From positions 1 to 52,878 of the forward strand of contig VBCA01000054.1 of assembly GCA_005881575.1 (NCBI GenBank): a stretch of DNA of 52,878 bases, in the 5' to 3' direction. This document shows, one piece after another, positions 19,085 through 26,374 of the stretch. The stretch comes from Betaproteobacteria bacterium (lineage in GTDB: Bacteria > Pseudomonadota > Gammaproteobacteria > Burkholderiales > SG8-39). Every line of letters starts with the position of its first letter. Positions within the stretch are counted from its first letter, which is position 1. The notes beneath the pieces were generated by a model. It made no database searches, had not been told where the DNA came from, and saw nothing but the letters and a program-made list of their open reading frames with translations. A program made the position numbers and the translations under genes.

Positions 19085-19953
19085 ACGCGGCTCACGTTCA
19101 CCTTGCCGAAGAGTCCCGAAGGCCTCACCAGCAGCACGCCGATGATGAGCCCCAACGCCACCGAGAGCTTGAGGTCGTTGCCGATCACGTAGGCGCCGAG
19201 CACGTTCTCGAGCACGCCGACCGCGAAACCGCCGATCACCGCGCCGCCGGGGCTGTCGATGCCGCCGAGCAGCGCCGCGGCGAACGCGTAGAGCAGGATG
19301 CCGCCCATCATGTTCGGATCGAGGTACACGATGGGCGCGATCATCATGCCGGCCACCGCGCCGACGGCGGCCGCGAGCCCCCAGCCGAGGGCCAGCATCC
19401 AGCCCACGCGAATGCCCACCAGCCGGCTCGATTCCGGGTTCTGCGCCACGGCGCGCATTGCGAGTCCCAGCGGGGTGAAGCGGAAGAAAACATAGAGAAG
19501 AACCAGTACCACCAAGGTGACGCCGATTGCGCCGAGCTCGTGCGAGGACATGTACTTGTTGCCGAACAAAGGCTCCTTGGGGAACGGGCTCGGAAAGGTC
19601 TTGATGGTGTAGCTGTAGATCCAGCCGGTCGCGCTGTTGAGGATCACAAGCAGCGCGATGAAAACGACCACGATCGCGAGTACCGGCGCGTTCTCGACCG
19701 GGCGGATCACCACCCGCTCGATCACCACGCCCACCGCGAACGCGAACAGCACGGTGAGCAGGAAGGCCGGCCAGTAGCCCATGCCGGCGTTGATGAGGCT
19801 CCAGGCGATGTAAGTCGAGAACATCGCCATCTCGCCCTGCGCGAAGTTCACCAGGCGCGTCACCTGATAGATCATCACCAGGGCGAGCGCGAGACTGGCA
19901 TAGATGCCGCCGGTGGCGAGCCCCGACAGGACCTGATGGATGAAGGCGTCCAC
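19081..19953 (-). CDS. livH: Branched-chain-type ABC transporter permease LivH
   Basis: The 290-residue membrane protein starts MDAFIHQVLSGLATGGIYAS. It carries the LivH signature VTRLVNFAQGEMAMFSTYI and the conserved loop LGLAMRAVAQNPESSRLVGI for coupling to the ATPases, followed by LLGGIDSPGGAVIGGFAVGV. About eight membrane helices are evident. It pairs with LivM to form the channel. The livF stop is 14 bp upstream and livM overlaps downstream. Confidence 0.93.
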   Translation of the reverse strand: MDAFIHQVLSGLATGGIYASLALALVMIYQVTRLVNFAQGEMAMFSTYIAWSLINAGMGYWPAFLLTVLFAFAVGVVIERVVIRPVENAPVLAIVVVFIALLVILNSATGWIYSYTIKTFPSPFPKEPLFGNKYMSSHELGAIGVTLVVLVLLYVFFRFTPLGLAMRAVAQNPESSRLVGIRVGWMLALGWGLAAAVGAVAGMMIAPIVYLDPNMMGGILLYAFAAALLGGIDSPGGAVIGGFAVGVLENVLGAYVIGNDLKLSVALGLIIGVLLVRPSGLFGKVNVSRV

Positions 19954-19967
19954 GGTCTTCCTCGTAC

Positions 19968-20678
19968 CTAGTATCCGAGATACGAACGCCGCACGGCGTC
20001 GTCGCGTCTGATCTCATCGGCGGCTCCGGAAAGCACGACGCGTCCGGTCTCGATGAGGTACGCACGGTTGGCGAGGGCTAGCGCCATTGCGGCGTTCTGC
20101 TCGACCAGCAGGATGCTCACCCGCTCGCGCTGGTTGACGGTCCGCATGATCTCGAACAGCTCGCGCACGAGGAGCGGCGCCAGCCCGAACGACGGCTCGT
20201 CGAGCAGCAGCAGCTTCGGCCTGAGCATCAGCGCGCGCGATACCGCGAGCATCTGCTGCTCGCCGCCCGAGAGCGTTCCGGCCTGCTGGCGCCGGCGCTC
20301 CTTGAGGCGCGGGAAGTACGCGAAGATGCGCGCGAGGTCCGATTCGACCGCGGCCCGGTCCTTGCGCGTGTAAGCGCCCAGCCTCAGATTCTCCTCGGTC
20401 GTCAGGTTGACGAAGGTGCCGCGGCCGTCGGGCACGTGGGCGATTCCCAGCCGCACGATGTCCTCGGTCAAGCGGCCGTCGATGCGCGCGCCGCCGAATC
20501 GCACATCCCCCTCGGTCTTCACCATGCCGCACAGCGCGCGCAGTGTGGTCGTCTTGCCGGCACCGTTCGCGCCAAGTACCGCGGTGATCGAGCCCTCGTC
20601 GATCGCGAAGTCTATGCCGTGCAGCACCCGGGTCGGGCCGTACGAGGCGCGCAGGCCCTTCGCTTCGAGCAGGGCCAT
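19968..20678 (-). CDS. livF: Branched-chain-type ABC transporter ATPase LivF
   Basis: A 236-residue ATPase with Walker A GANGAGKT, signature LSGGEQQMLAVSRAL, Walker B LLLLDEPSFGLAP and the H-loop region replaced by VEQN as usual in LivF. ATP hydrolysis here drives uptake with LivG through LivHM. The ATG overlaps the livG stop by one base (TGATG). Confidence 0.94.
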   Translation of the reverse strand: MALLEAKGLRASYGPTRVLHGIDFAIDEGSITAVLGANGAGKTTTLRALCGMVKTEGDVRFGGARIDGRLTEDIVRLGIAHVPDGRGTFVNLTTEENLRLGAYTRKDRAAVESDLARIFAYFPRLKERRRQQAGTLSGGEQQMLAVSRALMLRPKLLLLDEPSFGLAPLLVRELFEIMRTVNQRERVSILLVEQNAAMALALANRAYLIETGRVVLSGAADEIRRDDAVRRSYLGY

Positions 20679-21439
20679 CAGTGTGCGCTCCCCAGGTAGG
20701 CCTGAATCACTTCCGGGTGGGCACGCACCTCGTCGGGCGTGCCCTCCGCGATCTTGCGCCCGAAGTCGAGCGCTACCACTAGATCGGAGATGCTCATCAC
20801 CAGGTTCATGTGGTGCTCGACCAGCAGGATGGTCACTCCGAGGCGCTCGCGGATGTCGCGGATCACCGCGCCCAGAACGCCGACTTCCTCGTGGTTGAGG
20901 CCGCTCGCCGGTTCGTCGAGCAGCAGCAGGGTCGGGTCGCTCGCGAGGGCCCGCGCGAGCTCGACCCGTTTCTGCGTGCCGATGGGCAGATCCGATACCC
21001 TTGTCCCTGCAACCGCCTTGAGGCCGAGGAATTCGATGAGTGCTTGGGCTTTATCGGTCGCTGCGCTCTCGTCGCGCCCCACGCGCGGCAGCCGCAGAGC
21101 GTTGGACAGGAAGCCGCTGCGCATGCGGCTGTGGTGGCCGACCAGCACGTTGTCGAGCACCGTCATGGTGCCGAACAGCGCCAGGTTCTGGAACGTCCGG
21201 CCGATACCGAGCGCAGCGATGCGGTGGCGCGGAACGCGAAGCAGGGACCTTCCGCCGAATACGATGTCGCCGCAGTCGCATTGGTAAAGGCGCGACAGGC
21301 AGTTGAAGAGAGTGGTCTTGCCGGCGCCGTTGGGGCCGATCAATCCGACGATGCAATTGGGCGCGACGTCAAACGAAACATCGTCGAGCGCGACGATCCC
21401 CCCGAAGCGCACCCCGACCTTATGTACCTGCAACAATGC
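20678..21439 (-). CDS. livG: Branched-chain-type ABC transporter ATPase LivG, TTG start at a rearrangement joint
   Basis: The roughly 253-residue ATPase has Walker A GPNGAGKT, LFGTMTVLDNVLVGHHSRMR, the signature variant LPIGTQKRVELARAL, Walker B LLLLDEPASG and LLVEHHMNLVMSISD. It is the first gene of livGFHMK. There is no ATG or GTG at the expected N-terminus (L-L-Q-V-H-K-V-G-V-R-F-G-G). The only candidates are adjacent TTG codons at 21439 and 21436. The codons just upstream belong to a truncated DUF4124 gene, so the native livG start and promoter may have been lost. Expression could depend on the promoter of that fragment or of the tRNA-Ser gene behind it. Confidence 0.88.
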   Translation of the reverse strand, partial: ALLQVHKVGVRFGGIVALDDVSFDVAPNCIVGLIGPNGAGKTTLFNCLSRLYQCDCGDIVFGGRSLLRVPRHRIAALGIGRTFQNLALFGTMTVLDNVLVGHHSRMRSGFLSNALRLPRVGRDESAATDKAQALIEFLGLKAVAGTRVSDLPIGTQKRVELARALASDPTLLLLDEPASGLNHEEVGVLGAVIRDIRERLGVTILLVEHHMNLVMSISDLVVALDFGRKIAEGTPDEVRAHPEVIQAYLGSAH

Positions 21440-21540
21440 CTGATCTTTCCGGCTGCGTTTGTGTACTTAAAGATCTGCGCCCCAAGCTCACCGGACAGGA
21501 GCAATGAGGCCGCTAGGATCAGATTTGCGATTCCCTTCAC
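21440..21540 (-). pseudogene. Truncated DUF4124-domain protein (N-terminal fragment)
   Basis: From a GTG at 21540 the minus strand reads a signal peptide, KGIANLILAASLLLSGELGA, followed by QIFKYTNAAGKIR. This is the typical start of DUF4124 envelope proteins (AQIYKYTDAAGKV). After about 35 residues the similarity is lost and the livG coding region begins in another frame. It lies between tRNA-Ser and livG on the same strand. I infer a truncation by recombination. Confidence 0.55.
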
Positions 21541-21545
21541 AAAAC

Positions 21546-21638
21546 TGGCGGAGAGAGAGGGATTCGAACCCTCGATACGGGGTTAATCCGTATAACGCCT
21601 TAGCAGGGCGCCCCCTTCGACCGCTCGGGCATCTCTCC
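21546..21638 (-). tRNA. tRNA-Ser (anticodon GCT)
   Basis: 93 nt with the long variable arm of class II tRNAs. The acceptor GGAGAGA pairs with TCTCTCC, and CCA is encoded at 21548-21546. The anticodon loop CTGCTAA (GCT) is closed by CGCC/GGCG, and the T-loop has GGTTCGAATCC. Confidence 0.96.
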
Positions 21639-21689
21639 GTGGTTTCCCTGCGAACCAACCTTCTGGTTCGAGGCGAATATAGCATACCG

Positions 21690-21788
21690 ACTTGCCCGCC
21701 TGACGCTCGCTCGAGCGGCTTGATCCAGCCTAAGCGCCTTGTGTAGCGGTGCCGCTTTCTCGGCATCTACTTCCTTCCTACGATCCAA
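21690..21788 (-). pseudogene. Vestigial copy of the lysC 3' end
   Basis: The minus frame contains PLHKALRLDQA, matching the end of the intact lysC 0.9 kb away (ALHKAFGLDQAS). At DNA level 24 of 28 bases around the LDQ-HKA codons agree, and all four differences are transitions. The rest of lysC is absent and the frame reads on past the position of the lysC stop. It lies immediately 5' of tRNA-Ser, where an intact lysC might once have ended. Confidence 0.55.
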
Positions 21789-21819
21789 CTGGTACGGTAA
21801 TTGCGTGTTCCTCTAGTGC

Positions 21820-21842
21820 GTGACAGAGACGGATTCTGTCAC
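21820..21842. promoter_or_regulatory. Perfect inverted repeat upstream of the riboswitch
   Basis: The arms GTGACAGA (21820-21827) and TCTGTCAC (21835-21842) flank a 7-base spacer. The site is ten bases before the riboswitch, so it could be an operator near the promoter or a 5'-end hairpin of the leader. Confidence 0.4.
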
Positions 21843-21851
21843 GGGTCGCAA

Positions 21852-21948
21852 GTTCAGATAAAGGTAAACCCGGCCGAAAGGCCGGGGGCGCAAAGTCACC
21901 GGTCTACAGGGCAAGAAGCCCCACGACAGCGGGATTGCCGGAATGAAC
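21852..21948 (+). promoter_or_regulatory. Cyclic di-GMP-I (GEMM-I) riboswitch
   Basis: The stretch has the class-I aptamer layout. P1 is GTTCA (21852-21856) pairing with TGAAC (21944-21948). Then come AAGGTAAACC, a GAAA tetraloop on CGGCC/GGCCG, the conserved GGCGCAAAGTCACCGGTCTA, a second hairpin (AGGGC...GCCCC), and AGCGGGATTGCCGG closing the three-way junction. The guanine matching G20 of the Vibrio Vc2 aptamer is present (21863 by my alignment), which favours c-di-GMP over cGAMP. The first gene after it on this strand is the outer-membrane protein at 22070, so that gene is the likely target. Confidence 0.9.
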
Positions 21949-22069
21949 GACAAGCCATGGAAGTCGGCGGGATTTCGAAGCCTGCTGGAAGTCATTCCTC
22001 CCATCGCTGTCCGGTGTATCCCCAGAGTTTTTCGGTTCTGGTGCCGATGCATTTTCAAGGGACAGGCCG

Positions 22070-22627
22070 ATGAAAAACGTTACCCGAGGATTTTATGCCC
22101 CCGGGGGGATTCTGCTCGGATACGGTCGGAATTCGCAACGCGCCTTTCTGGCGCTTCTCCTCACATTCATAGCCGGCTTGACCGCCGGCGCCGCCGTGGC
22201 CGATGAGATGAGCCTGCTGGTCAACGGCAAGGCGATTCATATCAATACGCCCGCCGGCAGGAATCTGAACGAAAACAACTGGGGCCTCGGGCTTCAGTAC
22301 GACTGGGATCTCGCGGATTCAAAGTGGCGACCCTTCGCCACAGTCTCCGGATTCAACGATTCGAACCACAATCCTTCCTACTATGCCGGCGGGGGCGCGC
22401 TCCGCCGCTTTCAGTTCGACGGCATGCACGTGGATCTGGGCGCCATCGGGTTCCTGATGACGCGCAAGGACTTCAAGAATGAACGGCCCTTCCCCGGGGT
22501 GCTGCCGGTGCTTTCGGTGGGAACCAGAAACATCGCGCTGAACGTGACGTACGTCCCCAGGGTGGAGCCCAAGGGCGTGCCGCTCTTGTTCTTCCAGATC
22601 AAGATGAACCTGGGAATTTTTCAGTAG
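22070..22627 (+). CDS. Predicted outer-membrane beta-barrel protein under c-di-GMP riboswitch control
   Basis: The 185-residue protein has a long N-region, then the signal core AFLALLLTFIAGLTAGAAVA before DEMSLL. The mature part alternates polar and hydrophobic residues, as in small barrels: NWGLGLQYDWDL, ATVSGFNDSNHNPSYYAGGG, HVDLGAIGFLMTRKD, FPGVLPVLSVGTRNIALNVT, and it ends FFQIKMNLGIFQ. It looks like the small eight-stranded barrel group that includes PagP-like and phage-associated proteins, but I cannot name a family firmly. AGGGACAGG precedes the ATG. About 120 bases separate the aptamer from the start, enough for an expression platform. c-di-GMP control suggests a biofilm or surface role. 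Confidence 0.75.
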   Translation: MKNVTRGFYAPGGILLGYGRNSQRAFLALLLTFIAGLTAGAAVADEMSLLVNGKAIHINTPAGRNLNENNWGLGLQYDWDLADSKWRPFATVSGFNDSNHNPSYYAGGGALRRFQFDGMHVDLGAIGFLMTRKDFKNERPFPGVLPVLSVGTRNIALNVTYVPRVEPKGVPLLFFQIKMNLGIFQ

Positions 22628-22666
22628 CAGGCACCCGACACGGTATCAGAAGGAGTTCTCCCCTGA

Positions 22667-23896
22667 TCAGCTCGCCTGATCCAGTCCAAACGCCTTGTGC
22701 AGCGCCCGCACCGCGAGTTCCATGTATTTTTCGTCGATGACGACCGAAATCTTGATCTCGGAAGTCGAGATCATCTGGATGTTGATGCCCTCTTCGGCGA
22801 GAGTGCGGAACATCTGGCTTGCGATTCCGGCGTGGGTACGCATGCCGACGCCCACCATCGAAACCTTGCAGATCTTGTGATCGCCGCGGATGTCGGCGGC
22901 CTTGATGTGGTCCTTGACCCGCCGGTTGAGCACGTCGAGCGCCTTCTGGTACTCGTTGCGGTGCACGGTGAAAGACAAGTCGGTCAGGCCGTCGACGCCG
23001 GCGTTCTGGATGATCATGTCGACGTCGATGTTGGCGTCACCGATCGGCCCGAGGATTGCGTAGGCGATTCCGGGTCGATCGGGCACGCCCATGACGGTGA
23101 TCTTCGCTTCGTCGCGGTTGAAAGCGATTCCTGAAATGACGGCATCTTCCATCTTTGCGTCTTCCTCGAATGTGATCAGCGTGCCCTCGCCCTGTTCCTG
23201 GAAGCTGGAGAGCACGCGCAAGGGCACCTTGTACTTGCCGGCGAACTCCACCGATCGGATCTGCAGGATCTTCGAGCCGAGACTCGCCATTTCCAGCATT
23301 TCCTCGAATGTCACGGACTTGAGGCGCCGGGCTTCCGGCACGATGCGGGGATCGGTGGTGTAAACTCCGTCCACGTCCGTATAGATCTGGCACTCGTCGG
23401 CTTTCAAGGCGGCGGCGAGCGCAACCGCAGTCGTGTCCGATCCACCGCGGCCGAGCGTGGTGACATTGCCCTCGGCATCGACGCCCTGAAAACCGGCGAC
23501 GACGACAAGCGTTCCTTCGGCAAGGTCTGCGCGCATGCGCTCCTCGTCGATTTTACGAATGCGTGCCTTGGTGTGCGAGCTGTCGGTGAGAATGCTGACC
23601 TGTCCCCCGGTGTAGCTGCGCGCCTTGACGCCGCGCTCGAGCAGCGCCATGCACAACAGGCCGATCGTCACCTGCTCGCCGGTCGACACGACGACGTCAT
23701 ACTCGCGCGGATCGGGTTCGCTCTGGATTTCCTTCGCGAGAGCGATGAGCCTGTTGGTTTCTCCGCTCATTGCCGAAACCACGACAACCAGCTGGTGGCC
23801 GCCGGCTTTGAAAGCGGCAATCCTACCGGCGACTGCCTTGATCCGTTCGGGGGTGCCCACCGAAGTCCCGCCAAATTTTTGTACGATCAGCGCCAT
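22667..23896 (-). CDS. lysC: Aspartate kinase
   Basis: The 409-residue enzyme phosphorylates aspartate, the first step to Lys, Thr and Met. It begins MALIVQKFGGTSVGTPERIK and has VVVVSAMSGETNRL, LGRGGSDTTAVALAAALKAD and IYTDVDGVYTTDPR. Two ACT regulatory domains follow (around KITVMGVPDRPGIAYAILG and VSMVGVGMRTHAGIASQMF), so feedback control by lysine and/or threonine is expected. It ends ALHKAFGLDQAS. It is convergent with the riboswitch-controlled gene. In related genomes, as I recall them, lysC is followed directly by tRNA-Ser; here about 1 kb lies between. Confidence 0.97.
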   Translation of the reverse strand: MALIVQKFGGTSVGTPERIKAVAGRIAAFKAGGHQLVVVVSAMSGETNRLIALAKEIQSEPDPREYDVVVSTGEQVTIGLLCMALLERGVKARSYTGGQVSILTDSSHTKARIRKIDEERMRADLAEGTLVVVAGFQGVDAEGNVTTLGRGGSDTTAVALAAALKADECQIYTDVDGVYTTDPRIVPEARRLKSVTFEEMLEMASLGSKILQIRSVEFAGKYKVPLRVLSSFQEQGEGTLITFEEDAKMEDAVISGIAFNRDEAKITVMGVPDRPGIAYAILGPIGDANIDVDMIIQNAGVDGLTDLSFTVHRNEYQKALDVLNRRVKDHIKAADIRGDHKICKVSMVGVGMRTHAGIASQMFRTLAEEGINIQMISTSEIKISVVIDEKYMELAVRALHKAFGLDQAS

Positions 23897-24001
23897 TCCG
23901 CCTTCTTTAAAAGTCCTTGAATCTTATCGCAAATTCGCAACAACTGTGAGGATAAGTCGGTCCCACATGGAAACCCATTTCGGCCATGGCACGTTCCATG
24001 C

Positions 24002-24024
24002 TGTTGGCATGGTCAACGCCAACA
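24002..24024. promoter_or_regulatory. Inverted repeat upstream of the HTH regulator gene
   Basis: TGTTGGC (24002-24008) and GCCAACA (24018-24024) form perfect 7-bp arms, 24 bases before the start codon of the HTH protein. The position suits an autoregulatory operator. Confidence 0.45.
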
Positions 24025-24047
24025 TTTGAAGCGGTACCGGAGCGAAC

Positions 24048-24356
24048 ATGAAGCTACTCGACCTCGTCAACCCGCGGGAAATCCGCAGGCGCCTGGGCCT
24101 GAACCAAGAGGAATTCTGGACCAAGATCGGCGTAACACAAAGCGGCGGCTCGCGCTACGAAAGCGGCCGTGCCATGCCCAAGCCGGTTCGCCAGCTGCTG
24201 CGGCTGGTCCATGTCGAGCGGATCGACCTCAGCCGGATGAAAAAAGAGGACTTCGAGATCATCGACCACCTGAAATCGCAGCATCCGGATCTCTATCAGA
24301 GCTTGCGCAAGGCGGTGCGAAGCAAGCGCAGGAAAACCGAGGAATACAAGCACTAG
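24048..24356 (+). CDS. XRE-type helix-turn-helix regulator
   Basis: A 102-residue protein. Residues 9-60 (NPREIRRRLGLNQEEFWTKI, then VTQSGGSRYESGRAMPKPVR) fit an XRE DNA-binding domain. The recognition region is unusual in having GG before S-R-Y-E. The remainder is a basic, charged helical tail (KSQHPDLYQSLRKAVRSKRR). GGAGCG precedes the ATG. It is divergent from lysC, with a palindrome just upstream and a strong terminator downstream, so it is a single-gene unit. Targets unknown. Confidence 0.85.
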   Translation: MKLLDLVNPREIRRRLGLNQEEFWTKIGVTQSGGSRYESGRAMPKPVRQLLRLVHVERIDLSRMKKEDFEIIDHLKSQHPDLYQSLRKAVRSKRRKTEEYKH

Positions 24357-24437
24357 CCCGACATGTCTACCACTGGGCCGGCGGGTTGGGGCGAAGACGC
24401 GACAACAGTTGCGCGGTTGGAACGAGGGGAGGTTGAT

Positions 24438-24467
24438 GCGGCGGACTCAGGTCCGCCGCTTTTTTTT
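24438..24467 (+). terminator. Rho-independent terminator of the HTH gene
   Basis: A 9-bp perfect stem (GCGGCGGAC / GTCCGCCGC) with loop TCAG is followed by eight T residues. Confidence 0.92.
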
Positions 24468-24514
24468 CTTCTCATGACTGGTGGAAGCTTTGTCGCCCAA
24501 GGCATAATTACCTG

Positions 24515-25030
24515 ATGATTCCGTCAACAGCCTCGGCTTTCAGGTTACCCGCAAAGGGTGCGCTCCTCGCGCTCCTGCTTGTGGGCGCGCTCGGCGGGTG
24601 CGGCGGAGGGGCAGAGCAAGAGCCGCTGCCCTGCCACGGATACGGGTGCGAGTTCGATGTCCAAGGCGCGGCTGGAATGCGGCTCAGATATGCCCCCGCA
24701 GTCGAGCCCAGCGACGCGCGAGCGAACGTCGCTTTCCTCGAGCAGCTTTACCAGATGGTCGAGAGTTGTGCCGGCATACAGGCGCCGGCGCCGCTCGTGG
24801 TGATAGAAAAGGAAGGCACGCTCGTCTCGCCGCTCGACGGCTTGCAGCACCATGGTCTCTACTACTTCGATCCGGATCTGATGCTGATCGACGACGGCGC
24901 GTGGACCTTCTGGTCGCTGAAGCATGAAGCGGTGCACTACCTGCTGCAGCACGCTCTAGGCAACAGCGACCCCGACCACACTTCGTCGCTCTTTGCTACC
25001 TGCGTCGAACTCCCGTTCGCGATGCCGTAA
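24515..25030 (+). CDS. Lipoprotein with HEAVH metalloprotease-like motif
   Basis: The 171-residue product has a basic N-region, a hydrophobic core GALLALLLVGALGG and a lipobox Cys at 29, followed by GGGAEQ. The mature domain has cysteine pairs (C40/C45, C85/C163). Near the end is WSLKHEAVHYLLQHALGNSD followed by PDH: HExxH at residues 137-141 with a further His at 155. This is the zinc-binding helix of zincin peptidases with a plausible third ligand, although the whole domain is short. I infer a small outer- or inner-membrane-anchored metallopeptidase or an inactive relative. It stands alone between the HTH gene and an HNH protein. Confidence 0.72.
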   Translation: MIPSTASAFRLPAKGALLALLLVGALGGCGGGAEQEPLPCHGYGCEFDVQGAAGMRLRYAPAVEPSDARANVAFLEQLYQMVESCAGIQAPAPLVVIEKEGTLVSPLDGLQHHGLYYFDPDLMLIDDGAWTFWSLKHEAVHYLLQHALGNSDPDHTSSLFATCVELPFAMP

Positions 25031-25084
25031 CGGCGTTGGCGGAGGTGTGACTGCCACACTTCGCCCGGAGAACCGCGCCAGTGC

Positions 25085-25648
25085 TTGATGTGTGTTGTAT
25101 ATCTCTGGGAAGTTACCACATTTTTTACCACACTTTCACCTCGGCTATTCGGGCATGCGCCGCCAGTACAGGCAGGAATCGACACGTTCCGCGCCTGTGT
25201 CGCGCGGCATAGAATAATTTATGTTGAACTTGGACCGCTCCGTCACGGCGTTGTCAGAAACGCCGCGCGAGTAGCCGCGACTCAAAAGCGATGGCGGCTA
25301 CGCAATCCGGGCGTCGCACGAGCGCGGGCGAACGAAGCGCGAACCTTGCGTCTAAAGCGTCGTGTTGCTTGGGCAAACGCTGCGGCGATTGTCAGTTTTC
25401 ACCGTGAGGCGCAGTGGCTGACCGAAAGCACTGGGCGCCTTCACGTTGTGGATCACATCATCCCGCTCAAGGGCCGCACGGTATCAGGTCTTGATGTCGC
25501 GAATAACTTGCGCGTCGTTGAGGCATCCCCTAACGCACACAAGACCAACAAGTGGGAATCACTGGGATGGGAGCGGCCATGTGCCTCGTCGGGCGATGTG
25601 CCGCTCGCGTCGGGTGACGCACCGCCCTCGCAGCTTGCCCTGTTCTGA
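25085..25648 (+). CDS. HNH endonuclease-like protein, probably phage-derived, start uncertain
   Basis: The C-terminal half carries a complete HNH-type motif: HVVDHIIPLKGRTVSGLDVA, then NNLRVV and NAHKTNKW, preceded by REAQWLTESTGRL. This layout is common in small phage HNH proteins. The N-terminal 80 residues (rich in Arg and Ala) do not resemble the family. The ATG at 25085 has no convincing ribosome site, so the true start may lie nearer the motif or the 5' end may be degraded. No other phage genes adjoin it. Confidence 0.6.
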   Translation: MMCVVYLWEVTTFFTTLSPRLFGHAPPVQAGIDTFRACVARHRIIYVELGPLRHGVVRNAARVAATQKRWRLRNPGVARARANEARTLRLKRRVAWANAAAIVSFHREAQWLTESTGRLHVVDHIIPLKGRTVSGLDVANNLRVVEASPNAHKTNKWESLGWERPCASSGDVPLASGDAPPSQLALF

Positions 25649-25792
25649 GAGTTTCAGCCGAATGTCCGCTTTGGGTCAACAGCGCCGGATTGGTCCCATT
25701 TGTAACAATTCAGCTTTGACCCCGATCGCCGACATGCGAGCAAACATCGATTTGCGACGTGAAGGGCCGAAGCCGACGTAACCCCCAACCCG

Positions 25793-26374
25793 CTAGTAGG
25801 GGTAACCCTCAAGCCTTGGCGCGTTGAGCTTAAACTGATGCGGCTTGCCGTACTCATCGCCAATCGGCATCTTGACCTTCGGCAGACTCTGTTTGTCGAG
25901 TACCTGATCTTCCGGAATCACCTTGTTGATGAACAGCAGATAGGCCGTCAACGAGTACACCTCATTGGGAGTCAGAGTCCCCTCCAGCCCGAGTGGCATG
26001 CCGCGATTGATGAAATCCCACACTATCGTCGCATGCGGCGCGCGTAGCGGCAGGATGCGCTCCTTTTTCCAGACGGGAACATCGGCGCCTTGTTTCGACT
26101 GCAAAATAGGCGCCAACCCCCCTATGCCCGCTGCGCCATGGCAGCCGACGCACCCCTTCTGCGCGTAAACCTGTGCGCCCTCTTTGGCGCTGCCGCGGCC
26201 GGGCGGGAGCTCCTCTCCCGTAGGACCGATCGAAATATCCATGCGGCGGATTTCTTCTGCGGTCGGCGTGCGCCCTACGCCATAGGTGGGCGACTGCGCG
26301 AACGCGGTACTCCCCAGGAGGCTCCCCAGCAGCAGCGGAATCGTGACAACCCTGAGCAAGTTAAGCGAGCCCAT
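25793..26374 (-). CDS. Monohaem cytochrome c, partner of the SoxC-like sulfite dehydrogenase
   Basis: The 193-residue periplasmic cytochrome starts MGSLNLLRVVTIPLLLGSLL with cleavage near AFAQ. It has one haem motif, CVGCH, followed by GAAGIGG, and a likely axial Met in NRGMPLGLEG before LTPNEVYSLTAYLLFIN. Its first 14 bases overlap the end of the SoxC-like gene, so the two are co-translated. By analogy with SoxCD and SorAB it should take electrons from the molybdenum enzyme. SoxD has two haems and this has one, so it is closer to a SorB-type or single-domain partner. Confidence 0.88.
   Translation of the reverse strand: MGSLNLLRVVTIPLLLGSLLGSTAFAQSPTYGVGRTPTAEEIRRMDISIGPTGEELPPGRGSAKEGAQVYAQKGCVGCHGAAGIGGLAPILQSKQGADVPVWKKERILPLRAPHATIVWDFINRGMPLGLEGTLTPNEVYSLTAYLLFINKVIPEDQVLDKQSLPKVKMPIGDEYGKPHQFKLNAPRLEGYPY

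Noticed and set aside
18113..20065. A 650-codon minus frame that would fuse livM to upstream sequence
   Set aside because: Only the last 323 codons resemble a protein family. The upstream part is the shadow of livH, and an ATG overlapping the livH stop gives a normal LivM.
21943..22206. Small plus frame starting right after the riboswitch (MNDKPWKSAG...)
   Set aside because: It begins at the closing stem of the aptamer, has no ribosome site and overlaps the start and signal peptide of the outer-membrane protein in another frame. I regard the stretch as the riboswitch expression platform.
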